Source of the DNA: JADLGL01 sp963667605
Lineage (GTDB): Bacteria > Pseudomonadota > Alphaproteobacteria > Rhizobiales > Kaistiaceae
NCBI GenBank assembly: GCA_963667605.2
Contig: CAXXUZ010000001.1
Span: 62,001-126,000, forward strand
DNA: 64,000 bases
Direction: 5' to 3'
The translations under genes and the position numbers were made by a program. The first letter of the stretch is position 1. Each line of letters starts with the position of its first letter. This document shows positions 18,976 to 27,207 of this stretch, piece by piece. Below the pieces are notes generated by a model. The model was not told where the DNA came from. It saw only the letters and a list, made by a program, of their open reading frames with translations, and made no database searches.

Positions 18976-19172
18976 GGTCACGCCCCGGCCGGCGTCAGAG
19001 CTAGCCCAGGGGGTCGACGCCAATCAGCAGGCATGGCCGTGGAAAACGAACCAGAGCGCCATTGCCAGGGCAACAAGCGCCGTTGCACTCAGCTGCCATG
19101 TCCAACCGAACTGCGTTCGGCCTGCCAGGATGGCGGCGAACGGTATGATGATATTGGTAATGGCGGGCTAGC
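18976..19172 (-). other. Gap between IS630 copy 2 and the aldolase gene, with a possible membrane-protein fragment
   Basis: On the minus strand 19024-19167 is open for 47 codons and encodes a hydrophobic segment followed by a second one (ITNIIIPFAAILAG; TALVALAMALWFVF) ending HGHAC-TGA. It has no ATG, and TAG at 19168-19170 precedes it in frame. It could be the C-terminus of a small two-helix membrane protein, worn down or otherwise started. I cannot name it. Confidence 0.3.
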
Positions 19173-21221
19173 TCAGCGGAGCGCCGCCGCTATGTTACCG
19201 CCATCGACCGTCGTGACGCTGCCCGTGGTCTTCAGCGCCAGCGCCTGATCTAGGAACGCTTGCGCCACATCTTCGGCGGCGACCTCCACGCCGAGGAGAT
19301 TGCCGGTCATGTATTCGGTCTGGTCGAGGCCTCTTGCAGTAGAGCGTTCCGCGATCATCGCGTCAGTCAGAATCCCCGACCGAATGCGGTCGGCGTTAAC
19401 CGCATTCGAGCGGATGCCGGCTGAGCCATAGTCGAGCGCATACTGTCGCGACAGGAACAGCGTTGCCGCCTTGGGCAGGCCGTAGGCGCCGAAATTGGAC
19501 CCAGGGTTCACCGCCTGCTTGGAGGCGTTGAAGAGGAGCGCGCCGCCCGTCCCTTGCGCCAGCATGATTTTCACTGCCGCCTGAGCGACGCTCTGGTGGC
19601 CGAAGAAATTGAGCTCGAAACTCCGACGCAGCGTCGCGTCGTCTAGCTCGCCGATCCGGCCTTGCCACGCGGCGCCGGCATTGGAGATGAGAATGTCGAG
19701 CCCGCCGAAGGTCTCGACGATACCGTCGAAAGCGGAGGCGACCGAGGCCGGATCGGTAACATCACATTCGAAGCCGCGAGCCGCCTTGCCGATCTCCAGC
19801 GCGACGTTCGCCGCCTTGTCGCGGTCGAGGTCGAGCACCACCACTTCCGCGCCGCTCGTCGCGAACAGCCGGGCGGTTGCCGCACCGATGGTTCCCGCAC
19901 CGCCGGTGATCGCCACGATTTGACGCTGCAGCGGCTTCTCCTTCGCCTTGGAGAGCTTGGCCTGTTCCAACGACCAATACTCCATCCGGAACAGCTCGGC
20001 TTCCGGGAGACATGTATACCTGCCAACCGCCTCGGCGTCGGTGATGGTTTGCACCGTCGCCTCCGCGATATCGGCCGCAACCGCCGCTTCGCGGGCGCTC
20101 TTGCCGAGGCCGAACAAACCGAGGCCGGGCACGAGAATGACACGCGGCATCGGGTCGATCATGGTCTTGGGATCGTCAGGATCGATGTCGTTCGCATCGA
20201 AATAAGCGCGATACGCGGTGACGAAATCGGCGACCGCTTTGCGAACCGCTATTGCGAATGCGGCGAGATCATCGGCGGCAGGCGAGGGGACTATCAGCGG
20301 CATGTTCTTGGTACGAATGATGTGGTCGGGCGTGATAACGCCGCGCCGCGCATAATCCCTAAGGTCGGATCCATCGACATAGTCGCCGATATGCGAATTT
20401 CGATGGCTGAGGACCATCCGACGCCAATCTCCGTCGCCAAGCGGCTCCGCCATCTCACCGCGGAGGATCGGTGCCACGTTCGACAATGGCGCGACGCGAT
20501 CCGGTAGCGCTCGCGACACGAAGGTCTTTTTCCCCGCACCGCGGATGCGCGCTTCCGCGTGCGATACCATCTCGATCATTAGCTCGTATGATTCGCGTGC
20601 GGTCTCGGCAAAGGTGAAGATGCCGTGTTTGTCGAGGATGAGTCCCTTGACCCCGGGGGTCGAATCATAGGCGTCGGCCGCAGCCTTCGACAGAGCAAAA
20701 CCCGGCATGATGTATGGGATGAATGCCATCTCGTCGCCCCACACCTCGCGACTGATTTCCTCGCTATTCTCCTGATCGACGAGGCTGAGAACCGCGTTGG
20801 CATGAGTGTGGTCGACGAATTTGTGCGGCAGGAAAGCGTGAAGCAGCGTCTCGATCGAAGGGATTGGCGCCGTGCTGTCGAGAAGGGCGAGCCTTGTTTG
20901 GTTGACCATCTCTTCATCGGTCAGCACATCCAGGGCACGCAACCGACGAACCGGGGCCAGCTTCACGGCGGGGAGCCCAGCCGGCTCGATCGTCGCCATG
21001 TCCCAGCCCGACCCTTTGACACAGATCACCTCATGGCTCTCGCCGATTCCGTCCAACATGGTCGTCTTCACCGAAGTGTTGCCGCCACCATGCAGAACCA
21101 AGCCAGGGTCGCCGCCGAGGGCTCTGGTGGTATAGACGCGCAACGCGCGATCTTCGCTGATGCCCTCATTGTAACGTCCAACCAAATTCGCGGCTTCTCG
21201 ATCGGACCACCGGTTTCTCAC
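19173..21221 (-). CDS. Bifunctional class II aldolase / short-chain dehydrogenase (probable 5-methylthioribulose-1-phosphate aldolase-reductase)
   Basis: A 682-residue fusion. Residues about 1-380 are a class II (zinc) aldolase/adducin domain: LVLHGGGNTSVKTTM, metal-binding His residues in FVDHTHANAVLS and the catalytic segment LILDKHGIFTFAETARE. Residues about 415-680 are a Rossmann short-chain dehydrogenase: AITGGAGTIGAATARLF, ILISNAGAAWQG, active Ser in LLFNASKQAVNPG, and Tyr/Lys in AYGLPKAATL. The same architecture is known in rhamnulose-1-phosphate aldolase/lactaldehyde dehydrogenase (RhaD type). Here it is translationally coupled (GTGA overlap) to mtnA and mtnK and no rhamnose genes are nearby, so I infer cleavage of methylthioribulose-1-phosphate to DHAP and methylthioacetaldehyde, with the second domain reducing or oxidising the aldehyde. 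Fold is sure, substrate inferred. Confidence 0.82.
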   Translation of the reverse strand: MRNRWSDREAANLVGRYNEGISEDRALRVYTTRALGGDPGLVLHGGGNTSVKTTMLDGIGESHEVICVKGSGWDMATIEPAGLPAVKLAPVRRLRALDVLTDEEMVNQTRLALLDSTAPIPSIETLLHAFLPHKFVDHTHANAVLSLVDQENSEEISREVWGDEMAFIPYIMPGFALSKAAADAYDSTPGVKGLILDKHGIFTFAETARESYELMIEMVSHAEARIRGAGKKTFVSRALPDRVAPLSNVAPILRGEMAEPLGDGDWRRMVLSHRNSHIGDYVDGSDLRDYARRGVITPDHIIRTKNMPLIVPSPAADDLAAFAIAVRKAVADFVTAYRAYFDANDIDPDDPKTMIDPMPRVILVPGLGLFGLGKSAREAAVAADIAEATVQTITDAEAVGRYTCLPEAELFRMEYWSLEQAKLSKAKEKPLQRQIVAITGGAGTIGAATARLFATSGAEVVVLDLDRDKAANVALEIGKAARGFECDVTDPASVASAFDGIVETFGGLDILISNAGAAWQGRIGELDDATLRRSFELNFFGHQSVAQAAVKIMLAQGTGGALLFNASKQAVNPGSNFGAYGLPKAATLFLSRQYALDYGSAGIRSNAVNADRIRSGILTDAMIAERSTARGLDQTEYMTGNLLGVEVAAEDVAQAFLDQALALKTTGSVTTVDGGNIAAALR

Positions 21222-22297
21222 CCGCTCCCCCCTTCACCGAACAGCTTGGTCAAGTTCTCCGAGTAGGGCGCGCGAACGATCCCCCGTTCGGTGATCAGCC
21301 CGGCGACGAGCGCGTTGGGTGTGACGTCGAAGGCAGGATTGCGGACCTTGATCTCTTCGGGTGCGGTTCGGATGCCGCCAAAGGCAGCGACTTCTTCAGC
21401 GGCGCGCTCCTCGATCGGGATGTCAGCTCCGCGCGGGCTATCGAGGTCGATGGTCGACGACGGCGCCGCGACATAGAACGGAATGCCGAAATGATCGGCG
21501 AGGATCGCGACACCAAGCGTCCCGATTTTGTTGGCGACATCGCCATTTGCGGCAACGCGATCAGCGCCGGTGATGACAAGATCGATCGCGCCCGATTGCA
21601 TCATGCTCGCGGCCATCGAGTCGGTAATAAGCGTAACGTCGATCCCGGATCGCTGGAGTTCCCAACTGGTGAGGCGCGCACCTTGCATTAACGGTCGGGT
21701 CTCGTCGGCGAAGACCCGGAAGCCTATTTCCTCTTGCTGAGCAAGATAGAGGGGGGCGGTCGCAGTACCGATACCGGCTGTGGCGAGGGCGCCGGCATTG
21801 CAGTGGGTCAGCACCCCGACGCCTTCGGTGATCAACGGCAGACCAGCGATGCCGATGCCACGACAGAGCGCCTGATCCTCTTGATGGATTCGGATCGCCT
21901 CTTCGACCAACAGGGCGTGGAGCGTTTGCGCGTCTTCGACAGTGGCCGCGTTCGCCGCTCGAATCATCCGCCTCAGCGCCCAACCGAGATTGACCGCGGT
22001 CGGCCGCGCCGAGTCGAGATAGGTGGCTTGCCGCTTGATTTCGTCGAGGAAGGCGGCCGGCTGGCCAGAGCGAAACGGGCGCAGTGCCACGCACAGTCCG
22101 TAGGCCGCAGCGACCCCGATCGCCGGCGCGCCGCGAACCTTCAGCGACCGAATCGAGTCCCATATCTGTTCGGCGGTCTCCTGCCGCTCCATGATAATCT
22201 CATGCGGTAGCCTGGTTTGGTCGAGGAGACGGAGCTCGCCGTCGCGCCACTCGATCGTGTGCGGCAGCCGTTCGGTGACGGATAGGGTCGCAATCAT
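21218..22297 (-). CDS. mtnA: S-methyl-5-thioribose-1-phosphate isomerase
   Basis: A 359-residue eIF2B-like isomerase that converts methylthioribose-1-phosphate (or 5-deoxyribose-1-phosphate) to the ribulose form. Marks are RSLKVRGAPAIGVAAAYG, the catalytic Cys in VLTHCNAGALATAGIGTA and the catalytic Asp in ITGADRVAANGDVANKIGT. It overlaps mtnK upstream (ATGA, 4 bases) and the aldolase-dehydrogenase downstream (GTGA), so the three are one translationally coupled operon. None of the later genes of the classical methionine salvage route (mtnB, mtnC, mtnD) is present here, which favours a shunt. Confidence 0.94.
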   Translation of the reverse strand: MIATLSVTERLPHTIEWRDGELRLLDQTRLPHEIIMERQETAEQIWDSIRSLKVRGAPAIGVAAAYGLCVALRPFRSGQPAAFLDEIKRQATYLDSARPTAVNLGWALRRMIRAANAATVEDAQTLHALLVEEAIRIHQEDQALCRGIGIAGLPLITEGVGVLTHCNAGALATAGIGTATAPLYLAQQEEIGFRVFADETRPLMQGARLTSWELQRSGIDVTLITDSMAASMMQSGAIDLVITGADRVAANGDVANKIGTLGVAILADHFGIPFYVAAPSSTIDLDSPRGADIPIEERAAEEVAAFGGIRTAPEEIKVRNPAFDVTPNALVAGLITERGIVRAPYSENLTKLFGEGGSG

Positions 22298-23571
22298 TGC
22301 GTGCTGGCCTGCGCCAGAGGCGAGATCTCGCGGGCGAGGGCGCTGACCGCCTCGATCGAGCTGAAACTGTTGCGGCCGGCTACCATCCGGCGCCCCATCT
22401 CCAGTGCTTGCTGCTCGATAACGGCGCGGGCCTTGAGATCGGGTATGCCGGCGATGTCGGCGACCTTGGCGATCCCGACGATCCGTCGCATCATCTTGCA
22501 GGCTGCGAAGCCGATCGTGTCGCCGAGGAGCTTCGTCATGAATCCTTGCCGGAACGCAGCGGTACTGCGGCCATCGTCGAGATCACGGCCGATGAATGAG
22601 TTACCTTCATTGTCGGCGTCGCGCCCGCGCCAAAGTTCAACGAACTTCCGTTCGAAGCCGGCCCACACCGCTTCCGCCGTTTCGAGGAGCCAGATCCTGT
22701 AGGGATCGGGATCGTTGCCGAGGTCGCGCTGCCGCCATTCATGGGCGAAATAAGCGAGGTAGAGATTGCCGATCAGCGCGCCGATATCGAAGCCCATCGG
22801 TCCGTAGAATGCAAATTCCGGGTCGATGACATAGGTCTCGCGCTCATTGCCCATGATCGAGCCGATGTGAAGATCGCCGTGCACCAAAGCTTCGGCGACG
22901 GTCATGAAGGCATATTTCATCTCGCCAACTGCAGCCCGCACCGCCGGGTCCCCTTGGATACCGTCGATAGCTGAGCGTGGAATTTCAGGATTGTATTCAT
23001 TGGTGCTGGAATCGTCATAAGGATGGGTAAAGACGAAATCCTCAGTGATCTTGCACAGCTCGATATTGATCGCGCTCCGCACCGCCTCCTTTTTCGCCTC
23101 GTTGCCGAGATGAAAGTCTGAGGTGAAGAACAGCGTTCGCGCCAAGAAGGTCGACATGTGCTCGGCCAGAAGCGGGAAGCGTTTCCCTTTGATCATGTCA
23201 CCGCGAAGGATGCGGTGGTCACGAAGGTTCCGCATCACCACCAGCGACATCTCGGTCGAGGTATGGAACACCTCCGGAACGTGGTCCGGGCAGAGTTCGC
23301 CCTGTAGCGTCAGAGCGGCGATCTCGCAATCCATCCGGTGGCGCGACAGCGGCCAGGATTCGCCGACGATCCTTAAGAACGGAACGGCCTGCTTGACCAC
23401 GACGGTTTCGTCAGGCCGGTCGCGATTGGTTGCGATATAGACATAGTTGAGATTGCCGTCGCCGACCTCGCGCACCTCAAGCGCATCGAAGGACGAGAAG
23501 CGCTCGCGCATTTCAGGTACTTGGTCGAGATAGGCCGCAACGGTGTCTTCGCTCAGCTGACGGTAAGCCAT
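22294..23571 (-). CDS. mtnK: Methylthioribose kinase
   Basis: A 425-residue kinase of the aminoglycoside-phosphotransferase fold which phosphorylates 5-methylthioribose at C1. Visible are the ATP-binding Lys in ETVVVKQAVPFL, the catalytic loop LVHGDLHIGSIMGN and the metal-binding YVIDPEFAFYGPMGFDIG, all typical of MtnK. ATG 23571 was chosen over the longer frame to 23736, because GGGAGG lies about 11 bases upstream and MAYRQLSEDTV opens the family N-terminus. It is the first gene of the mtnK-mtnA-aldolase operon. Use of a kinase implies that free methylthioribose is supplied by a nucleosidase encoded elsewhere or by uptake. Confidence 0.93.
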   Translation of the reverse strand: MAYRQLSEDTVAAYLDQVPEMRERFSSFDALEVREVGDGNLNYVYIATNRDRPDETVVVKQAVPFLRIVGESWPLSRHRMDCEIAALTLQGELCPDHVPEVFHTSTEMSLVVMRNLRDHRILRGDMIKGKRFPLLAEHMSTFLARTLFFTSDFHLGNEAKKEAVRSAINIELCKITEDFVFTHPYDDSSTNEYNPEIPRSAIDGIQGDPAVRAAVGEMKYAFMTVAEALVHGDLHIGSIMGNERETYVIDPEFAFYGPMGFDIGALIGNLYLAYFAHEWRQRDLGNDPDPYRIWLLETAEAVWAGFERKFVELWRGRDADNEGNSFIGRDLDDGRSTAAFRQGFMTKLLGDTIGFAACKMMRRIVGIAKVADIAGIPDLKARAVIEQQALEMGRRMVAGRNSFSSIEAVSALAREISPLAQASTQ

Positions 23572-23887
23572 CCGATCCCGATCCTCCCAGACCATTTTCT
23601 GCCCCGGGATGGGCAAGGCCGCAACCTGAGCTAGCTTATCGACCGAATAAGCAATCTTAATGGAGATAATCCAAAGCTGGTGATCCGGCGGCCCGCGGGA
23701 ACTCCGCCAGTGTCCGGCGACGCACCGGAATGCCAAGCCATTCCGTTAGGAGCAGAGGCGGGCCACATAACGCTCCGCATCTGCCAGAAGAGCTTCCCCT
23801 GCTTGGACGGCTCCGCTGCAGCGGCTGCTTTCGCGACAGTCGGTACTTATTCGAATTGGTTTCGACGGCAGGCGCCTGGCCGCGCGT
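23572..23887. other. Intergenic region between mtnK and rpsU
   Basis: About 315 bases. It should contain the mtnK promoter, which reads leftwards. I see no riboswitch-like conserved element and no credible gene; the open frames are shadows in GC-rich text. Confidence 0.4.
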
Positions 23888-24133
23888 TCAGCGCCGGCCT
23901 CTGGCGGTTTCTTTGGTCTTTGGCGCCGGGAGCAGTCCCTCGCGCTGCGCCCGCTTTCGAGCAAGCTTGCGCGCCCGCCGGATCGCCTCACCTTTCTCAC
24001 GCGCCCTTTTCTCGGACGGTTTCTCGTAAGCTCGCCGCCTCTTCATCTCGCGAAAGACACCTTCGCGCTGAAGCTTCTTCTTCAGCGCTCGAAGAGCTTG
24101 GTCGACATTGTTATCGCGAACGATGACCTGCAC
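23888..24133 (-). CDS. rpsU: 30S ribosomal protein S21
   Basis: An 81-residue basic protein. The conserved start VQVIVRDNNVDQALRALKKK and the following LQREGVFREMKRRRAYEKPS identify bS21; the C-terminal tail is Arg/Lys-rich, as in alphaproteobacteria. It binds the 30S platform near the anti-Shine-Dalgarno sequence and helps initiation. GTG 24133 is preferred because AAGGAGAG ends three bases before it and the family begins at this residue; the longer frame to 24166 has no support. It lies downstream of a cold-shock gene with a terminator between them. Confidence 0.95.
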   Translation of the reverse strand: MQVIVRDNNVDQALRALKKKLQREGVFREMKRRRAYEKPSEKRAREKGEAIRRARKLARKRAQREGLLPAPKTKETARGRR

Positions 24134-24218
24134 GAACTCTCCTTCAGAAATTGGCCGCGACGCCACCGGTCGGCCACCGGACCCGCTCTATCGCGTTCAC
24201 TGTGGCAGGGCAAGACAA

Positions 24219-24242
24219 AGCCCGGCGCTTTTGCGCCGGGCT
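24219..24242 (-). terminator. Rho-independent terminator of the cold-shock gene
   Basis: A perfect 10-base inverted repeat, AGCCCGGCGC - TTTT - GCGCCGGGCT, 18 bases past the csp stop on the minus strand, followed in the transcript by TTTGTCTT. It separates csp from rpsU. Confidence 0.85.
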
Positions 24243-24259
24243 CGATGTCGACAGACGCC

Positions 24260-24469
24260 TTAGGCGTTCTGCAAATTCGCCGCAGCTGACTTTCCACTGC
24301 GCTCGTCGGTTTCGACGTCGAAGCTTAGCTTCTGCCCCTCGACGAGGCTCGGAAGACCGGCCCGCTCAACCGCGCTGGCGTGGACAAACACGTCGGGACC
24401 GCCATTGGTCTGCTCGATAAAACCAAATCCCTTGGATGCATTAAAAAACTTCACTGTACCTGTGACCAT
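24260..24469 (-). CDS. Cold-shock protein, CspA family
   Basis: A 69-residue single cold-shock domain (OB fold) that binds single-stranded RNA/DNA. RNP1 is KGFGFIEQ and RNP2 is DVFVHASAV; it begins MVTGTVKFFNASKGFGFI. A perfect AGGAGG lies 6 bases before ATG 24469, so the longer frame to 24637 is rejected. The untranslated leader may be long, as is common for csp genes, but no specific structure could be defined. Confidence 0.95.
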   Translation of the reverse strand: MVTGTVKFFNASKGFGFIEQTNGGPDVFVHASAVERAGLPSLVEGQKLSFDVETDERSGKSAAANLQNA

Positions 24470-24709
24470 ATCGGCCTCCTTTTGAAACACGCGTGGCGTG
24501 TATTGATCTGGTACGACCATCGCACCAGCCGATCGAACTCCAGCGGTGTCTTGATGAAGGGCCCTTTTGGGCAGCCGACAAGGCAGGCGAGAAATCTCGA
24601 ACGGGGCAAATATGGGGCGATGGGAGCCAAATTGCAATCACGAAAAGCATTCACCCACCGCAGCGGTGACATTCTTCCCCGCCATTTCTGGTCGACAGCG
24701 GCAGGATCT

Positions 24710-24985
24710 TCAGCTGGCCATGCCTGCCGAACGGCGTTTCGATTTTGCAACTGAGGCCGGCTTTCGTGCCGACTTTCTTGCTGCGGCCGCCTGATTTGCC
24801 GCATCCTCGCGCTCAATTGCCTCGCGGGCGAGCCGTTGTTGGCGGAGTCGGGCGGTTCTTTCGTCGACCGTTTGACTCTGGGCGGCATACTCTCTCCGCG
24901 CCTGCTCAGCCTCGCGGGCGGCCCGTTCGGCTCTTTCTCGCCGCGCGGCCGATGCAAGGCTGCGTTCTTTGTCATTGTCGGTCAT
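24710..24985 (-). CDS. Small highly charged Ala/Arg/Glu-rich protein of unknown function
   Basis: A 91-residue protein almost wholly made of Ala, Arg, Glu, Gln and Lys (RRERAERAAREAEQARREY; VDERTARLRQQRLAREAIER), predicted as one long helix or coiled-coil with a basic C-terminus (ARKSARKPASVAKSKRRSAG). It resembles in composition the DUF6481-like proteins often found beside cold-shock genes in alphaproteobacteria, but I cannot confirm family membership. ATG 24985 was chosen as the first Met before the charged region. It lies just upstream of the csp gene on the same strand. Confidence 0.55.
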   Translation of the reverse strand: MTDNDKERSLASAARRERAERAAREAEQARREYAAQSQTVDERTARLRQQRLAREAIEREDAANQAAAARKSARKPASVAKSKRRSAGMAS

Positions 24986-25102
24986 TGAAAAGTGGGACAC
25001 GCCTACCTCTTGATGAACTGCTGCGATGATCCTGAATTCGCATGTGGGTATTCTCAGCAGGCATTTTAGGGCAATCCAACTTCTGGAGTAAATGGGGGCA
25101 AT

Positions 25103-26078
25103 ATGTAGGATCACTCAGCGCACGCTCCTCCGAAGTTCGGTACCGGAAAGGAAACGGACAGAGCACTGCGCATTTCGGCCTGGCTCACCGGGGTCTATTT
25201 CTTGGTTGAGCTTGCGATCGGGATCTTCACCGGGTCCATCGCTGTCATTTCGGACGCGTTTCACACGTTTTCAGCAGTTTGCGGCGTGGTGTTGGCATTG
25301 GTCGCCGCCCGCATCGCCCGGCGCCCCACAAGTCTCGAGCGCACATTCGGGTCGTATCGAGCGGAGGTCATCGGGGCGCTCTGGAACGGCATCTTCCTGC
25401 TCGTTATGGCGATCCTCGTTTTGGTCATGGGAGCGATGCGACCAGGGCAACCAATTGAGCTGCCGCCGATCCCGATGGTTGCTGCCGCCGTCGGCGGTCT
25501 GGTCACCGAGTTGATCGCGCTGCGACTTCTCTACTCCGGCCAGCAGGGCAATCTAAATCTTCGTGGGGCCTTTTGGCACATCGTTCAGACGTTCGTCGGC
25601 AGTATTCTGATACTGGTGACCACCGCGGTTATCCATTTTACAGGCTTTCTGGCCATCGATCCCATCCTCGGCATAGCGTTCGGGCTTGTACTGCTTTGGG
25701 CCTCGTTCGGGATTATCCGGGATGCGGTTGTCATATTGATGGCGGGCACTCCTCGGGATCTGAACCTTGACAAGATCATGCGGCTGCTGGGGGGGCTTGC
25801 ACGGGGTTCGCGACCTTCATCACGTTCATGCGTGGACCCTGACCTCGGGCACGCATATTTTCTCGGCTCACATGCGGATTAGTGAGGGGGCTGATACCGG
25901 CGATCTCCTTCGGCGGGCGCATGAATTGCTTCGCGATCAATTCGGTATTCGGTTCTCAACCCTACAAATAGAAACGGTGTGCTTGGACGAATCAGAATCT
26001 CGCGACTTGGATATCACCGCCGGCCGCACCCCAAGTGGAGAGAGCCCGCATGGCGACCACGCTCGACCGTCAAAGTAG
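25103..26078 (+). pseudogene. Cation diffusion facilitator (zinc-type) transporter, with TAG as second codon and a frameshift at a G7 run
   Basis: The frame from ATG 25103 reads M-TAG-DHSAHAPPKFGTG, then CDF helices: ISAWLTGVYFLVELAIGIFT, metal-site SDAFHTFSAV (the HxxxD/DxxxD site of helix II), ARIARRPTSLERTFGSYRAE, and further helices to GTPRDLNLDKIMRLL. At about 25788-25794 a run of seven G shifts the frame. With six G the protein would continue GLHGVRDLHHVHAWTLTSG and on to the cytoplasmic metal-binding domain ending at 26078. Family function is proton-coupled export of Zn/Cd/Co. Two independent lesions make it a pseudogene, unless the homopolymer is a sequencing or phase-variation site. 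An alternative downstream start (TTG 25202) would lose helix I. Confidence 0.8.
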
Positions 26079-26609
26079 CCGCGGTAAGCCGGACCTCTGC
26101 TCAAGTGGTAATTGCTACCGCGCCGCCTCATCGATCACCGCAGACTCGTTCTGACGGACTGGCTAGCCCAATTCGCGCCCAGGAATAGTTTCACCGCTGG
26201 CGGGCGATTGCCGAGATAGGGGTGGGCCGGTTCGGGGAGATTGTCCGGGATGCCCACGACGACATCGCCCTCGCCCGTGGAGCGGGAGGTGATCAAACCG
26301 TCGTGATTTTGAGGCGTGGCGCCCCCCTTCAAATAGTGGCAAGCCGACCGCAGAGTCACCCAGCTTCATCAGATTCCTTAGCTACCTGAAATATTGTTTG
26401 CGGATTGACTATCTCGTCATGGCGCGGAGCCGGATTTTCTCGGTTTGCAAAACCGGACAATGATCAGTATCATGGGCTACTAGGTTGGCCCGCGTGGGAG
26501 CATGTTGGCATTATTGCCGAGGCGCCGGGCCATATTTCGTCAGGTGGCCGGCCCTTGAATGAGAAGAATTTGAAGCCGGACGCGACATGAAGAAGAAGCC
26601 GGATATCAC
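26079..26609. other. About 530 bases without a confident gene, upstream of the cytochrome c gene
   Basis: The minus-strand frame 26135-26359 (74 codons, with GLITSRSTGEGDVVVGIPDN) is open but matches nothing I recognise and lacks a clear ribosome site. The right part (26400-26600) should carry the promoter of the PQQ dehydrogenase cluster. The repeated text gaagccggacgcgacatgaag / gaagccggatatcacatgaag at about 26571-26615 is a short imperfect direct repeat at the start of the cytochrome gene. Confidence 0.35.
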
Positions 26610-27041
26610 ATGAAGAAACTATATCTGACGCTGTTTGGGGTAGCGTTTGTGGCTGTCGGCCTGACGGTTGCGGCTGATGTCACGCCGACGCCCGTTCGAG
26701 TGGCTCAGGCCGATCCCGACCCGGAGCTTTTCGCCGCTCTGATGACGGAGGGCGCGGATATATACCGTACTGTTGGTTGCCGCCTTTGCCACAGTGCAAA
26801 CGGCGAAGGTGGCGTCGGTCCGGCGCTCGTCGGTAATGAGTTCTTGTCAAGAAGGACCGGCGTAGTTGGGCAGATCATGGATCCTGATGAAGAGCACGGC
26901 ATCATGCCCGCTTTTGACGGACTGCTTGACCGCGAGATCGCCGCAGTCGCCACATACATCCGCAATTCGTGGGGCAACGATTTTGGCATAGTTCCGATCG
27001 CAACCGTTGGGCTGTTCCGTGCTGGCATGGGCGGCGGCTGA
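26610..27041 (+). CDS. Periplasmic cytochrome c associated with PQQ alcohol dehydrogenase
   Basis: A 143-residue protein with a signal peptide (LTLFGVAFVAVGLTVAADV) and one class I-like c-type domain. The haem site is CRLCH in IYRTVGCRLCHSANGEGG, with a likely axial Met in HGIMPAFDGLLDREIAAV. VATYIRNSWGN is the usual C-terminal helix of cytochromes that take electrons from PQQ alcohol dehydrogenases. It lies about 165 bases upstream of the dehydrogenase on the same strand, which supports this role. The electron path would be PQQ enzyme to this cytochrome to the terminal oxidase. Confidence 0.88.
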   Translation: MKKLYLTLFGVAFVAVGLTVAADVTPTPVRVAQADPDPELFAALMTEGADIYRTVGCRLCHSANGEGGVGPALVGNEFLSRRTGVVGQIMDPDEEHGIMPAFDGLLDREIAAVATYIRNSWGNDFGIVPIATVGLFRAGMGGG

Positions 27042-27207
27042 TCGGGGGCAATCGTTGGCCGGACGTTCCGCGTTCGGCGATAGTGATAGGACGAGTGGCT
27101 AGCTCAAGTGAGAGACCGCCAAGCAACCAGACAATTTGTTTTGGAAGGACGTGACTGTAAGTAGACGAAGGAAGCGGCCCCAATGGCGGGGCCTAGGGAG
27201 GGAAAAT

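Noticed and set aside
23572..23887. SAM or other riboswitch upstream of mtnK
   Set aside because: I could not find the conserved core of a SAM-I, SAM-II or related switch in the leader on the minus strand.
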